Assembly: GCF_001434575.1 (NCBI RefSeq)
Contig: NZ_AZDA01000117.1
Span: 1-64,000 of the forward strand
Length of the DNA: 64,000 bases
From: Loigolactobacillus bifermentans DSM 20003
GTDB lineage: Bacteria > Bacillota > Bacilli > Lactobacillales > Lactobacillaceae
Reading direction: 5' to 3'
Positions 1-8,219 of this stretch are shown here, in pieces (the stretch's first letter is position 1; every line of letters begins with the position of its first letter). Position numbers and translations under genes: made by a program. The notes beneath the pieces were generated by a model that saw nothing but the letters and a program-made list of their open reading frames with translations, was not told the DNA's origin and did not search any database.

Positions 1-65
1 AGTTTTCAAAGGTCTACCAAAGCTGATAAACAGCTTTTTAAGTATATCAGATAAGTCATACCCTT

Positions 66-238
66 GTCAAGAACTTTTTAAATCAATGAATGTTTATGCA
101 TTTATTAATTTATTTCGTTCAATTGACAACTTTTATATCTTATCAAAATGATTTGTTGTCGTCAAGGACTTTTTAAATCAATTTTGAATGAATCAAATCA
201 ATTCGGTTTGCTCCTTGACAACGAATACTATCTTATCA
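66..238. repeat. two tandem imperfect units of about 93 bp
   Basis: A 22-base block at 66-87 recurs at 161-182 with one mismatch (agaact against aggact), a spacing of 95 bases. A second block, ttgacaac followed by atctt and atca, occurs at 123-145 and again at 215-238, a spacing of 92-93. The middle of each unit has diverged. The repeat is seen directly; its role is unknown. Confidence 0.6.
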
Positions 239-701
239 GCAATCCAGAGCTACGTCAACGGTACTTTCACAACATTTTACAAAAGTCATCAAATCATCAT
301 TCTTCGTGTATTACAAATTCAGAATGTATAATAATCAGATATTTGATTATTCAATCATCTTGTCATGAATTATAGCGAACAAAATTATATGAAATATCAT
401 TAAAGTTCGTTTATTACCGTAAAATCATACTTATTTATCTCAAAATAATTCTTTTTCGTTCTTAGAAGCTTCTCATTTTACATAAAAATCATCGATTGCT
501 TTAAATAGCCATTATCCGTTTCCTACTATAATATGCTAACTAAATATACTTGCATGGCTATTAATTGTCCTGCCTCAACCTAGTCCTTCCGAATAGTACT
601 TCACATGCCAAGGCATCCTACGTTACTTACTTGCAGCAATTAAGCCATTGTCGTTTTCTATTGCTAAGTGTCCCTGGTGAGATAAAGTCATTCCCTTCCA
701 T

Positions 702-752
702 TTGTTTGAAATGAACTAACTTTTATCGCTAAACATCGTTCATTTCAAACAA
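702..752. repeat. 15-bp perfect inverted repeat
   Basis: The arms ttgtttgaaatgaac (702-716) and gttcatttcaaacaa (738-752) are perfect reverse complements with a 21-base loop. No T tract follows on either strand, so a simple intrinsic terminator is unlikely. It could be an operator, a processing hairpin or the remnant of a mobile element. Confidence 0.6.
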
Positions 753-902
753 TTTGTACTGGCCACACTGCATGACCATACCAAATTAGCACACAAAAGT
801 TGCCATTAACGCTAATATCTAAGTCAATCATCGTTACCGCCCACATGCCGATAGCATGAACATCACTCAAAAAGCACGATTCGATCTAGCAGTTACCACT
901 TA

Positions 903-1181
903 TCACCGCCTCACATCACCCGCGTGTACCGGCTCAAACGCCACCTGCAAATGCTGTCCGGTGATGGCGATTCGTTTAAGTAGCGGCAGCGTCGCATCTA
1001 CCGTCCCGTTTTCCAAACCAGTGATCACTTGTGGCAAACACCCAACACGCTGCGCCAACTGGGCTTGCGTCAGGCCTAATTCATAGCGCAATTGAAAAAC
1101 GGCGACGCTGGCATCAAAATTCAGACCCTGTTGGACTAATATTTCGGTGAAAGCTGATTGTTGAACTTGTAATTGTTCCAT
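903..1181 (-). CDS. XRE-family helix-turn-helix protein (antitoxin-like)
   Basis: A 92-residue protein with an XRE-type helix-turn-helix at about residues 30-70 (ELGLTQAQLAQRVG, then VITGLENGTVDATLPLLKRI). This resembles HigA- or phage-repressor-type DNA-binding domains. The start at 1181 has a strong aggaagg ribosome binding site about 7 bases upstream. There is no adjacent toxin gene, so it is either an orphan antitoxin or a free-standing regulator. The domain call is sound; the biological role is inferred only from family resemblance. Confidence 0.75.
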   Translation of the reverse strand: MEQLQVQQSAFTEILVQQGLNFDASVAVFQLRYELGLTQAQLAQRVGCLPQVITGLENGTVDATLPLLKRIAITGQHLQVAFEPVHAGDVRR

Positions 1182-1218
1182 GTGAAACCTTCCTAACCCT
1201 ATTTTTTTGGTTCTATTA

Positions 1219-1407
1219 TTAACTTACGCAACACAACCACATTTCCGTTTTATTCATCCAACTTTTTTGTGCCAGCACCCGGATCTCATTACGTATGTAA
1301 TAGGCTTGACGTTCGCTAACACCCATCCTATCCGCAATTTCAGCGTATGAATGCCCTTTTTGACGTAAGGTTAAAAACCGGTATTATACTGGTTTTAAGC
1401 ACTGCAT
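1219..1407 (-). pseudogene. broken small helix-turn-helix gene
   Basis: Reading the minus strand from an ATG at 1407 gives MQCLKPV, then an in-frame TAA at 1384-1386. The same frame continues for 54 codons with a clear HTH-like segment (SYAEIADRMGVSERQAYYIR) and stops at 1219-1221. The downstream part has no good start codon or ribosome binding site. This looks like the remnant of a small DNA-binding protein inactivated by a nonsense change; its parent family is not certain. Confidence 0.5.
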
Positions 1408-1492
1408 GAAACGGCGACAGCATTATGCCCTAACAATTAGGTGCTATTAGCCGTTACCTAAAATTACAACTATTTAAAGGAAGAATTTTTAG

Positions 1493-1721
1493 ATGAAACC
1501 TTTAGATCTAGCAGTCTTAAACGTAATCGACAAAACCAAACGCTTACGCCAACCAAGACTTAGATGAAGTCACTGTCAAACAAGCCATGGACACCATTGC
1601 TGGCTTGAAAATGTTCGAACAGGACTTGATCAATCCTTACGCCACCCCACGTTCGGCGCAATACATCGAACGGAAGGTCACACCAATTTTTGGTGGTGAT
1701 GGTGAAGCTGTCGCTGAATAA
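1493..1721 (+). pseudogene. frameshifted DUF2922-type small protein
   Basis: An ATG at 1493 follows an aaaggaag ribosome binding site and encodes MKPLDLAVLNVIDKTKRLRQ before running into a stop. From about 1550 another frame continues with DLDEVTVKQAMDTIAGLKMF and AQYIERKVTPIFGG, ending at 1719-1721. The two halves together match the DUF2922 pattern of small Lactobacillales proteins (VKxAMDTIxxLxxF, then SAQYIER). A short deletion near 1543-1550 would explain the break. DUF2922 function is unknown. A sequencing error is possible but cannot be tested here. Confidence 0.55.
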
Positions 1722-1756
1722 GCGTTAGCCAGAACTCTTTCGTTGACGCAACACAA

Positions 1757-1800
1757 AACAAGCCACACGTCCGATTTGGGGCGTGTGGCTTGTTTGTTTT
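1757..1800 (+). terminator. intrinsic terminator
   Basis: The 13-bp stem aacaagccacacg / cgtgtggcttgtt (1757-1769 with 1782-1794) is followed by gttttt. It sits just after the broken DUF2922 gene. Confidence 0.85.
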
Positions 1801-1922
1801 TGGAAGAAAATTAGCAATTTTTGCGAGTTGACTGTTACCGTTTTTGGGGAATCAAAGAGGTACCAGATAAACTGATATTAGGGGCAATTAATCCCCTAAT
1901 AATATAAGGAGGTGATATTGAC

Positions 1923-2195
1923 ATGGCAACAAATCGAACGCGTATCATCGCAATCTGCCTGATACTAGCTAACGGCATCTATTTGCTGGGGACAGCAGCC
2001 ACAGTCGAGGCAATCGGGCCACTAGGCAGTGTCAGCGGTAGTCCACTCGCTAGCCTGCTGACCTGGCTAGTCCCAACTTGGTTGATCACTGGTATCCGTT
2101 GGTGTCTCATGCTGATTTTGATTGGTACAATGGTTGATCTTATTATTTTAATTATTTGGTTGGTCGTGGCTGTTTGCCAGCGGTGGGGGCGATAA
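1923..2195 (+). CDS. small two-helix membrane protein, unknown function
   Basis: A 90-residue hydrophobic protein with likely transmembrane segments near residues 8-30 and 58-84, a short polar loop, and a basic C-terminus (CQRWGR). An excellent ribosome binding site (taaggaggtgat) precedes the ATG by about 8 bases. A terminator follows. I do not recognise the family. The good translation signals and hydrophobic pattern support a real gene. Confidence 0.6.
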   Translation: MATNRTRIIAICLILANGIYLLGTAATVEAIGPLGSVSGSPLASLLTWLVPTWLITGIRWCLMLILIGTMVDLIILIIWLVVAVCQRWGR

Positions 2196-2212
2196 TTCAT
2201 CTACTAGAATCA

Positions 2213-2257
2213 AAAAAGGCAGTTTGTGTCGTTATAAGACTGCAAACTGCTTTTTTT
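2213..2257. terminator. bidirectional intrinsic terminator
   Basis: The stem gcagtttg / caaactgc (2219-2226 with 2243-2250) is flanked by an A tract on one side and a T tract on the other. It can therefore end both the small membrane gene (plus) and the transporter operon (minus). Confidence 0.85.
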
Positions 2258-2291
2258 AGAATCAAGATATGGAGAAATTCAAATTTCAGAT

Positions 2292-3701
2292 TTAAAGTAA
2301 TCCCATAAGCCGCCACATTGGATACATAACAGCGATAAATCCGACAAACATAATAACAAATTTCAAGGACATTTGTTTAAAGAAATCTTTCATAGGCATC
2401 ATTCCGTAACCATACATAATCAAATTACCAGCGGATTCATAGGGTAGAAAGAGTAATTCACACGAGTAAAGCAAACACATACAAGCTACCAAAGGACTGA
2501 TATTTAACGAAACGGCAATTTGAACAAATGGTAACGCCAATCCGCCTAACATCGCATAAGGTGTCATACAAAAATGTGCAATTACCCCAATCACTAAGAA
2601 AGCGATGCAAATGAATAATGGACTTTTACCAGCTAAAACTGGAACCACAAGTTTTGTTAAAAAATCACCAAAACCAACTTGGGCCCCAACAAGTCCAATT
2701 CCTAAACAGGAAGCCACAAAGAAAACCATTGGGAAATTAAGCTTTTTTAGCATTTCGATATTGCCCATACCAATTTTAGGAAGATACATTAAGATTGGCA
2801 CAACCATAAAACCATATGCAGCAGGTAGCTTAATGAAAACTGAGATACAAAGATAAGCCAATAATAAAATGGTTAGTACAATTGCTTTCTTTTCCTTAAC
2901 ACTCAACTGACCTAGTTGACGATATTTATCATTGAACAGTTCTTTATGATCATTAACCTTTAAATTTTTGGTTTTATAAAGCTTCATCAAAATTAACAAC
3001 GCTAGCATGCACCAGATTATGAAGTACCCGTTATAAATGAAAGATGTGAAAAACGACATTTGATAATTTGGTTTCACTTTCGTAATAGCCGATTCAATAA
3101 TGGCGAAGTATCCCGGATCATAAAGGCATACAGTGCAACCAGTCGCACCAATTGTCCCAGCAAAACAAATCAATGAAGCTTCCCGAGACGGTTTTAGATC
3201 CATCGCTTTACAAACGCCATAAACCATTGCACTCGCTACCAGCCAACCATTACTAAATGTCACAATATTTAGAACGATTCCAATGAAAAAGCAGCCAAAC
3301 ACAGCACCCGCATAAGTACCGCCACATTTACAAATAACGTAATAAGCAATCCGTTTCAGTAAACCAATATCATCTAATACATTACTAAAAATCAGGCCAC
3401 CTAATACCATCCAAACTGTGGTGCTTGTCCACGAACCAAATGCAATTTTAAAGGGTACTAAGCCACTCATTAAATAAAGCGATGGCATCAAAATAGCCGA
3501 CACCAATTTGGGCAATAACTCAAGTGCAATAATTACGATCATGAATACTGTAATAACCAAAAACAGACGTAAACTCCTTGTAAAAGTTGTTGAAATCGGC
3601 ACTAGTGCGATTAAAGTTGGTAATGTTAAACTCATTAACCAACCAATTACTGTTTTTTTATCAACATTAAATCCCCTATGGCAAATCCCCATCTTCTCCA
3701 T
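2292..3701 (-). CDS. SLC13/DASS-type anion permease
   Basis: A 469-residue membrane protein with about 12 hydrophobic segments and the layout of the divalent anion:sodium symporter (DASS/SLC13, CitT-like) group. It has two similar halves, each with a hairpin region such as MVLGGLIFSN and GTIGATGCT, and a long charged loop near residues 240-270. A gaggg ribosome binding site precedes the ATG. It is the last gene of the activase-GRE-TSUP-ADH operon. By context it should import the anionic substrate (a sulfonate or small carboxylate) or exchange it for product. Family is fairly sure; substrate is inference. Confidence 0.7.
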   Translation of the reverse strand: MEKMGICHRGFNVDKKTVIGWLMSLTLPTLIALVPISTTFTRSLRLFLVITVFMIVIIALELLPKLVSAILMPSLYLMSGLVPFKIAFGSWTSTTVWMVLGGLIFSNVLDDIGLLKRIAYYVICKCGGTYAGAVFGCFFIGIVLNIVTFSNGWLVASAMVYGVCKAMDLKPSREASLICFAGTIGATGCTVCLYDPGYFAIIESAITKVKPNYQMSFFTSFIYNGYFIIWCMLALLILMKLYKTKNLKVNDHKELFNDKYRQLGQLSVKEKKAIVLTILLLAYLCISVFIKLPAAYGFMVVPILMYLPKIGMGNIEMLKKLNFPMVFFVASCLGIGLVGAQVGFGDFLTKLVVPVLAGKSPLFICIAFLVIGVIAHFCMTPYAMLGGLALPFVQIAVSLNISPLVACMCLLYSCELLFLPYESAGNLIMYGYGMMPMKDFFKQMSLKFVIMFVGFIAVMYPMWRLMGLL

Positions 3702-3743
3702 ATCGCAACCCTCTTATTGTCGGATAAATCTTATTATTCCAAA

Positions 3744-4892
3744 CTACAGTGCTTTTTGATATAACGCAATCACATCTTTAATAGTTGTAAGACGTGGGTT
3801 AACTGCAATGTTAGGACTCTTCATAGCATCTTCGGCCATTTCTTGGAACTTATCTTCGGTGACACCAACTTCAGATAATGTGGTTGGCATTCCTAACGCT
3901 GCACTTAATTTCTTAACTTCATCGACCAACATCTCTGGTTCAAAATTAGCGGCTGGTTGTGCTGAAGTGCGGATATAATTATAGATTTTTTCATAACGTC
4001 CACGATCTGCAATCATGTTATATTCTAAAATCGTTGGTAACAAAATTGCATTAGCAACCCCGTGGACGACATGGAAATAAGCACTTAGAGGATGACTCAT
4101 TGCATGAATATCACCTAATTTCGCCCAGGCAAAGGACATACCCGCAAACGTTGAGCCAACCATCATAGCACAAGCAGCTTCTTTATCTTGCCGGTTCGCA
4201 ACAAACTGACGTAAATTAGGACCAATCAAGGCCATTGCTTTTTCAGCCATTGCATCGGTAAATGGTGATGCGTTCCGTGAGAGATATGCTTCCATTGCAT
4301 GAATTAAAGCATCGATCCCACAAGCAGCCGCGATTGAAGCAGGTGCTGTCATAATCATATCTGGATCTAAAACAGCATATTTCGGCAACATTTCATGGCT
4401 GATCACTGACATTTTATAGTTCCGTGCTTCATCGGTGATCACAGCTGAAGCAGATACTTCACTCCCAGTTCCTGCTGTTGTTGGTACTGCAATGATCGGC
4501 ACAATTGGGCCCGGCACTTTATGTAACCCTTCATAATCTGTAATTTCACCACTATAGGTTGCTAAAACTCCTGTCGTCTTCGCCACATCCATAGCACTAC
4601 CACCGCCGATTGCAACAATGCTAGTCGCACCACTTTCTTGATAGTTTTTAGTGGCATCATTTACTACATCAACAGTTGGATTGGGCACAACCCCTAAATA
4701 AACGGTGCAGGTTAGCCCGTCGGTTTCGATAATATCTTGAATCTTTTTAACAACGCCTAATTTAGCTAATCCTTCATCTGAAATTAAGAAGACGTGTTCA
4801 GATTTATTTTCTTTCAAAATGCCAGGTAACTTTTTTAAACTGCCTAAACCAAACTCAATACTTTGTGGTACTTTAAATGTAAAATCTTGCAT
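3744..4892 (-). CDS. iron-containing alcohol dehydrogenase
   Basis: A 382-residue group III (Fe-type) alcohol dehydrogenase of full family length. Visible motifs are GGGSAMDVAK (nucleotide binding, about residues 96-105), AVPTTAGTGSE (about 135-145) and metal-ligand histidines in HAMSHPLSAYFHVVHG (about 263-278). Gene order suggests it reduces the aldehyde made by the glycyl radical enzyme, regenerating NAD+: acetaldehyde, hydroxyacetone or a sulfo-aldehyde depending on the substrate. Relatives in sulfonate clusters include SarD and HpfD type enzymes. It could also act in the oxidative direction. A gaggaaat ribosome binding site supports the start. Confidence 0.85.
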   Translation of the reverse strand: MQDFTFKVPQSIEFGLGSLKKLPGILKENKSEHVFLISDEGLAKLGVVKKIQDIIETDGLTCTVYLGVVPNPTVDVVNDATKNYQESGATSIVAIGGGSAMDVAKTTGVLATYSGEITDYEGLHKVPGPIVPIIAVPTTAGTGSEVSASAVITDEARNYKMSVISHEMLPKYAVLDPDMIMTAPASIAAACGIDALIHAMEAYLSRNASPFTDAMAEKAMALIGPNLRQFVANRQDKEAACAMMVGSTFAGMSFAWAKLGDIHAMSHPLSAYFHVVHGVANAILLPTILEYNMIADRGRYEKIYNYIRTSAQPAANFEPEMLVDEVKKLSAALGMPTTLSEVGVTEDKFQEMAEDAMKSPNIAVNPRLTTIKDVIALYQKAL

Positions 4893-4910
4893 ATTTATTT
4901 CCTCTACTTT

Positions 4911-5699
4911 CTAAATAGCTGCCATTAAACTAGTCACTAACATGTTGCCACCGACAAATAATAAGACGACATAAACAATCCGTAGAAATTGTTCGCGATT
5001 GATTTTCTTTAAGAAGGCCATTCCTAAGAAGAACCCAATTGCTGCCATTGGTAAACCAATTAATAAAGAACTCCATAAAACTGGTGATGATGCAGTCCCA
5101 CCACGTAATTGCGTGAAAGCATTCCACGTATTTAAGATCACCCAGACCATATTCATTGTATTTCGAAATTTTTCTTTATCTTTAACTGCTTCAATGGTAT
5201 AAACTGTGATCAGCGGACCACCAATCGTAAATGCCCCATGAACAACGCCGCCTAAAATTAAGCAACCATAACGGAAAATCTTTTTGCCAGTGGTATCAGG
5301 TACATTTTCATCATCCGGTTTCTTTAAAATAACGGGTTTAACAATATGTTTATAAATATTCATCAATGCAATCAGCGTTACCATAGCACCAATGAAGATT
5401 TTAGCCATATTCGGATCTAACGCGTGAAATAGGAAGTTCCCAACTAAAATACCAGGTACACATAAACCGATAATTTTGCCTAAGTCTTTCCATGAGACAT
5501 TATGAAATGAACGAATCCCTAAATAATAGAGAAACGGTAACGTTATTAAAGTGCCATAAGGGACCCCAATATTAGTCCCTAATAGCCCGTTAGTAACCGC
5601 AGCCGCAATTACAGTACAGCCAAAACCTGTACAGCCTTGTACGAAGAACCCCACAATTTGCATTAAACCTACAAGTACATAATTGAAATGAAATATCAT
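4911..5699 (-). CDS. TauE/SafE (TSUP) family exporter
   Basis: A 262-residue protein with about 8 transmembrane segments and the TSUP signature near its N-terminus (GFFVQGCTGFGCTVIAA) and middle (GGVVHGAFTIGGPLITVY). Members export sulfite, sulfoacetate, 3-hydroxypropanesulfonate or related anions. Its place between a glycyl radical enzyme and an Fe-alcohol dehydrogenase is the main reason to suspect organosulfur chemistry. Start at 5699 follows gagagggcggtaggg. Family sure; cargo inferred. Confidence 0.8.
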   Translation of the reverse strand: MIFHFNYVLVGLMQIVGFFVQGCTGFGCTVIAAAVTNGLLGTNIGVPYGTLITLPFLYYLGIRSFHNVSWKDLGKIIGLCVPGILVGNFLFHALDPNMAKIFIGAMVTLIALMNIYKHIVKPVILKKPDDENVPDTTGKKIFRYGCLILGGVVHGAFTIGGPLITVYTIEAVKDKEKFRNTMNMVWVILNTWNAFTQLRGGTASSPVLWSSLLIGLPMAAIGFFLGMAFLKKINREQFLRIVYVVLLFVGGNMLVTSLMAAI

Positions 5700-5726
5700 C
5701 CCTACCGCCCTCTCCGCTATGTTTAA

Positions 5727-8207
5727 TTAAAAGCTCAGCTCTGTCCGTTGAATTAAGTCCTTCTGTAATGGCTTGCCAAGCTCTACAAAGTAAGCACTAT
5801 ATCCAGCTACTCGGACCAACATATCTTTGTAGTCTTCCGGTTTCTTCTGTGCTGCCCGCATTGTCTCAGAACTCATAATGTTAAATTGAACATGCATTGG
5901 GCCTTTCGCAATATACGCATCAATGAAGCTTAATAAGTTATTACGTCCTTGAATACCAGCAACTGCATCTTGTGGGAATCGTAAATTCATTAACGTCCCA
6001 TTTGTAGCTAAACTATGATCCACTTTGGCTAATGAATTAACCAGCGCAGTCGGTCCACAAATATCGTGCGAACCAGCATCAGTATGAACCGGCCCCATAT
6101 TATCAGAAATAGCCTCACCTTTTTTACGACCGTCTGCTGAAGCATGGGTGTTCATGCCCATTGCCACGTTAGCATTAACCGAGTAAACACCCGGTCGGAA
6201 GTCACCACCACGTAAATTCTTACGGCCAGTGATATGACGGCAATAGCATTCAAACATATACTTAAATAATTCATCAGCATAGTCATCATCATTGCCATAA
6301 TGATGGACTTTTGAACTATTAACCATTGCGTATAAAACGTCATGACCTTCCCAATTGTCTTTAATGGCTTGCAGTAATTCTGAACCGCTACAATATTTAT
6401 CCTCAAAAACTAATTGCTTGATGGTTGCCAAAGAATCTGCACACGTTGCTGTTCCACTTGCCTGTGGGCCAATACCATTGTACTTAGCACCGCCTTCAGT
6501 TAAATCCTTACCAGAATCCATACAATCTCCGAAGAAGGCTGAAACGTATGGCAATGGCTTTAGTTCACGATGTAAAGCATCGATTATATTCAAGCTACTG
6601 CACATTTGATCAGTCCAATATTCAAACTGTTGATCAACACTGGCTAAGACCTCATCAAAGCTAGTATACGTATCGAGGCTCCCTGTATCTGGCCCTAACT
6701 GCTTACCTGTATTAAAACTACGGCCACCATTTAAGACCATTTCCATCATTTTTGGTGTATTCACATAAGCCGCATCATGCCAGCCATATTCTTTTCCTGG
6801 TAGACTTAATTCAACACAGCCAACGACACAATAATCACGCGCTTCTGCCAATGTCATTCCTTTGCGCATCATTGCTTTAATAGCAGGTGCATCATTATAT
6901 AATTTAGGATGCCCATAACCAGCACGAATACACTCAACAACTTTCATTTTCAGCTCATACGGTGTATTTTCATGCATCCGAACACAAACCCAAGGATTCA
7001 TCATACGTGTATGTGCAGATCCTTCTAACATCAACATGGTTAAATCATTAGTCGCATCATTACCATCACGATCAACCCCACCGATGGTTAAGCTCTCACC
7101 ACCAAAACCTCGACCATTCCGAACAGCCATACTGCCTTGATCTTTCAATTTTGTTGGATTATTCATCTTGACATACTCAACCTCAAGTAATTCCAAGGCA
7201 AAATCTTTCGTCAAAGTGGCTTTCTTCATATCAGCCTCATAATAAGGATATAACCACTGATCCATCCGACCATATGAAATTGAATGGCCATTACTTTCCA
7301 CTTGAATTAAAGCGGTTGCAATATTGAACAATTGCAAGGCCTGCCAAAAAGTCTTCGGTGTCCCATCTGCGATTTGATAACAGTTAGCTGCCATTTCTTC
7401 CAACTCTGTCTGGCGTTGTTGATTTGTTGTTTCTTTTGCGGTAGCCATCGCTAATTTTGCATAGCGTTTAATATAAGTCCGTGCGGCCTCATGCATAATA
7501 ATCATAGCTTGATAAAAATCTCGTTTAGCGGCCCATTCTGGATCACGTTTACTCAACGCCGCTAAATGCTTTTTAGCTTCTTTGATAAGTCCTACATAAC
7601 CAACCTTCATTAGGTTTTTATAATCAATGGCTAAATGTCCAACACCAGCATAATGATAAAGATTCGTTTGAAAAATCTTTTCGCCCACTTCAGAGCCTTT
7701 CAATTGGTCTTCATCAAGACTGGCTTGTAATCGGTCATCAACTGTTTTACCTTGCCACCACTTACATAAATCTAGGATTTCTTGTCGTTCCTCATCATTA
7801 CGAATAAAGAATTTATCATGTTCCCGTTCCTCAAATGGTGAATTTAAAATTTCATCAATGATCCAATTAACTGAAAATTCTGGATAAATCGGCGCCGCTT
7901 TCGCTGGTGCAGCAATTTCACCAACAATTAAATCCTGATCGTAAATATAAAGCTTGGTATTTAACAGTACATTCTCAAAAGCATAGGCGCACTGCATTTT
8001 TTTTGATTCAGTTTGATGCGCTTGATAAGATTCGGTTACTAATCTTAAACGTTCAACATCAATATCATAAGAACGATCCAGAAAATCCTGCCGTAACTTA
8101 TTAACGCGTGAGAAAGGTGACCAATCTGTATGATGAACTTGATACCCAATCCCATAAGTCTTATCAAATGGCTCCGTTCCAATAGCTGTTGTATGTGTAT
8201 TACTCAT
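5727..8207 (-). CDS. glycyl radical enzyme of the dehydratase/lyase type
   Basis: An 826-residue glycyl radical enzyme. The C-terminal glycyl loop RVAGYSAYFVEL is intact, with the radical glycine at about 802. The active-site loop is GCVELS with thiyl cysteine at about 464 and catalytic glutamate at about 466. The Cys-x-Glu arrangement is that of the eliminating enzymes (glycerol and diol dehydratase, choline lyase, isethionate and DHPS sulfite-lyases, HpfG dehydratase). It is not the Cys-Cys motif of pyruvate formate-lyase. Ribosome binding site aaggagg overlaps the end of the activase gene. With the TauE/SafE exporter, Fe-ADH and anion permease, a sulfonate lyase or sulfodiol dehydratase is favoured. 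The exact substrate cannot be read from motifs. Requires anoxia. Confidence 0.85.
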   Translation of the reverse strand: MSNTHTTAIGTEPFDKTYGIGYQVHHTDWSPFSRVNKLRQDFLDRSYDIDVERLRLVTESYQAHQTESKKMQCAYAFENVLLNTKLYIYDQDLIVGEIAAPAKAAPIYPEFSVNWIIDEILNSPFEEREHDKFFIRNDEERQEILDLCKWWQGKTVDDRLQASLDEDQLKGSEVGEKIFQTNLYHYAGVGHLAIDYKNLMKVGYVGLIKEAKKHLAALSKRDPEWAAKRDFYQAMIIMHEAARTYIKRYAKLAMATAKETTNQQRQTELEEMAANCYQIADGTPKTFWQALQLFNIATALIQVESNGHSISYGRMDQWLYPYYEADMKKATLTKDFALELLEVEYVKMNNPTKLKDQGSMAVRNGRGFGGESLTIGGVDRDGNDATNDLTMLMLEGSAHTRMMNPWVCVRMHENTPYELKMKVVECIRAGYGHPKLYNDAPAIKAMMRKGMTLAEARDYCVVGCVELSLPGKEYGWHDAAYVNTPKMMEMVLNGGRSFNTGKQLGPDTGSLDTYTSFDEVLASVDQQFEYWTDQMCSSLNIIDALHRELKPLPYVSAFFGDCMDSGKDLTEGGAKYNGIGPQASGTATCADSLATIKQLVFEDKYCSGSELLQAIKDNWEGHDVLYAMVNSSKVHHYGNDDDYADELFKYMFECYCRHITGRKNLRGGDFRPGVYSVNANVAMGMNTHASADGRKKGEAISDNMGPVHTDAGSHDICGPTALVNSLAKVDHSLATNGTLMNLRFPQDAVAGIQGRNNLLSFIDAYIAKGPMHVQFNIMSSETMRAAQKKPEDYKDMLVRVAGYSAYFVELGKPLQKDLIQRTELSF

Positions 8208-8219
8208 AAAAAAGCCTCC

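Larger units (their letters stand above)
1..902. other. AT-rich gene-poor flank
   Basis: About 900 bases with no convincing gene. Short open frames are present, but none has a good ribosome binding site or a recognisable product. The stretch holds a tandem imperfect repeat near 66-238 and a perfect 15-bp inverted repeat at 702-752. A short 23S rRNA-like match lies near 606-618. It reads like an intergenic or degraded region. Confidence 0.6.

Noticed and set aside
148-375. 75-residue open frame in the left flank
   Set aside because: It lies within the tandem repeats, has no ribosome binding site and gives a low-complexity product.
5727-8207. Pyruvate formate-lyase
   Set aside because: The active site has GCVELS (one cysteine and a glutamate), not the adjacent cysteine pair of PFL, and the activase has an extra ferredoxin insert.
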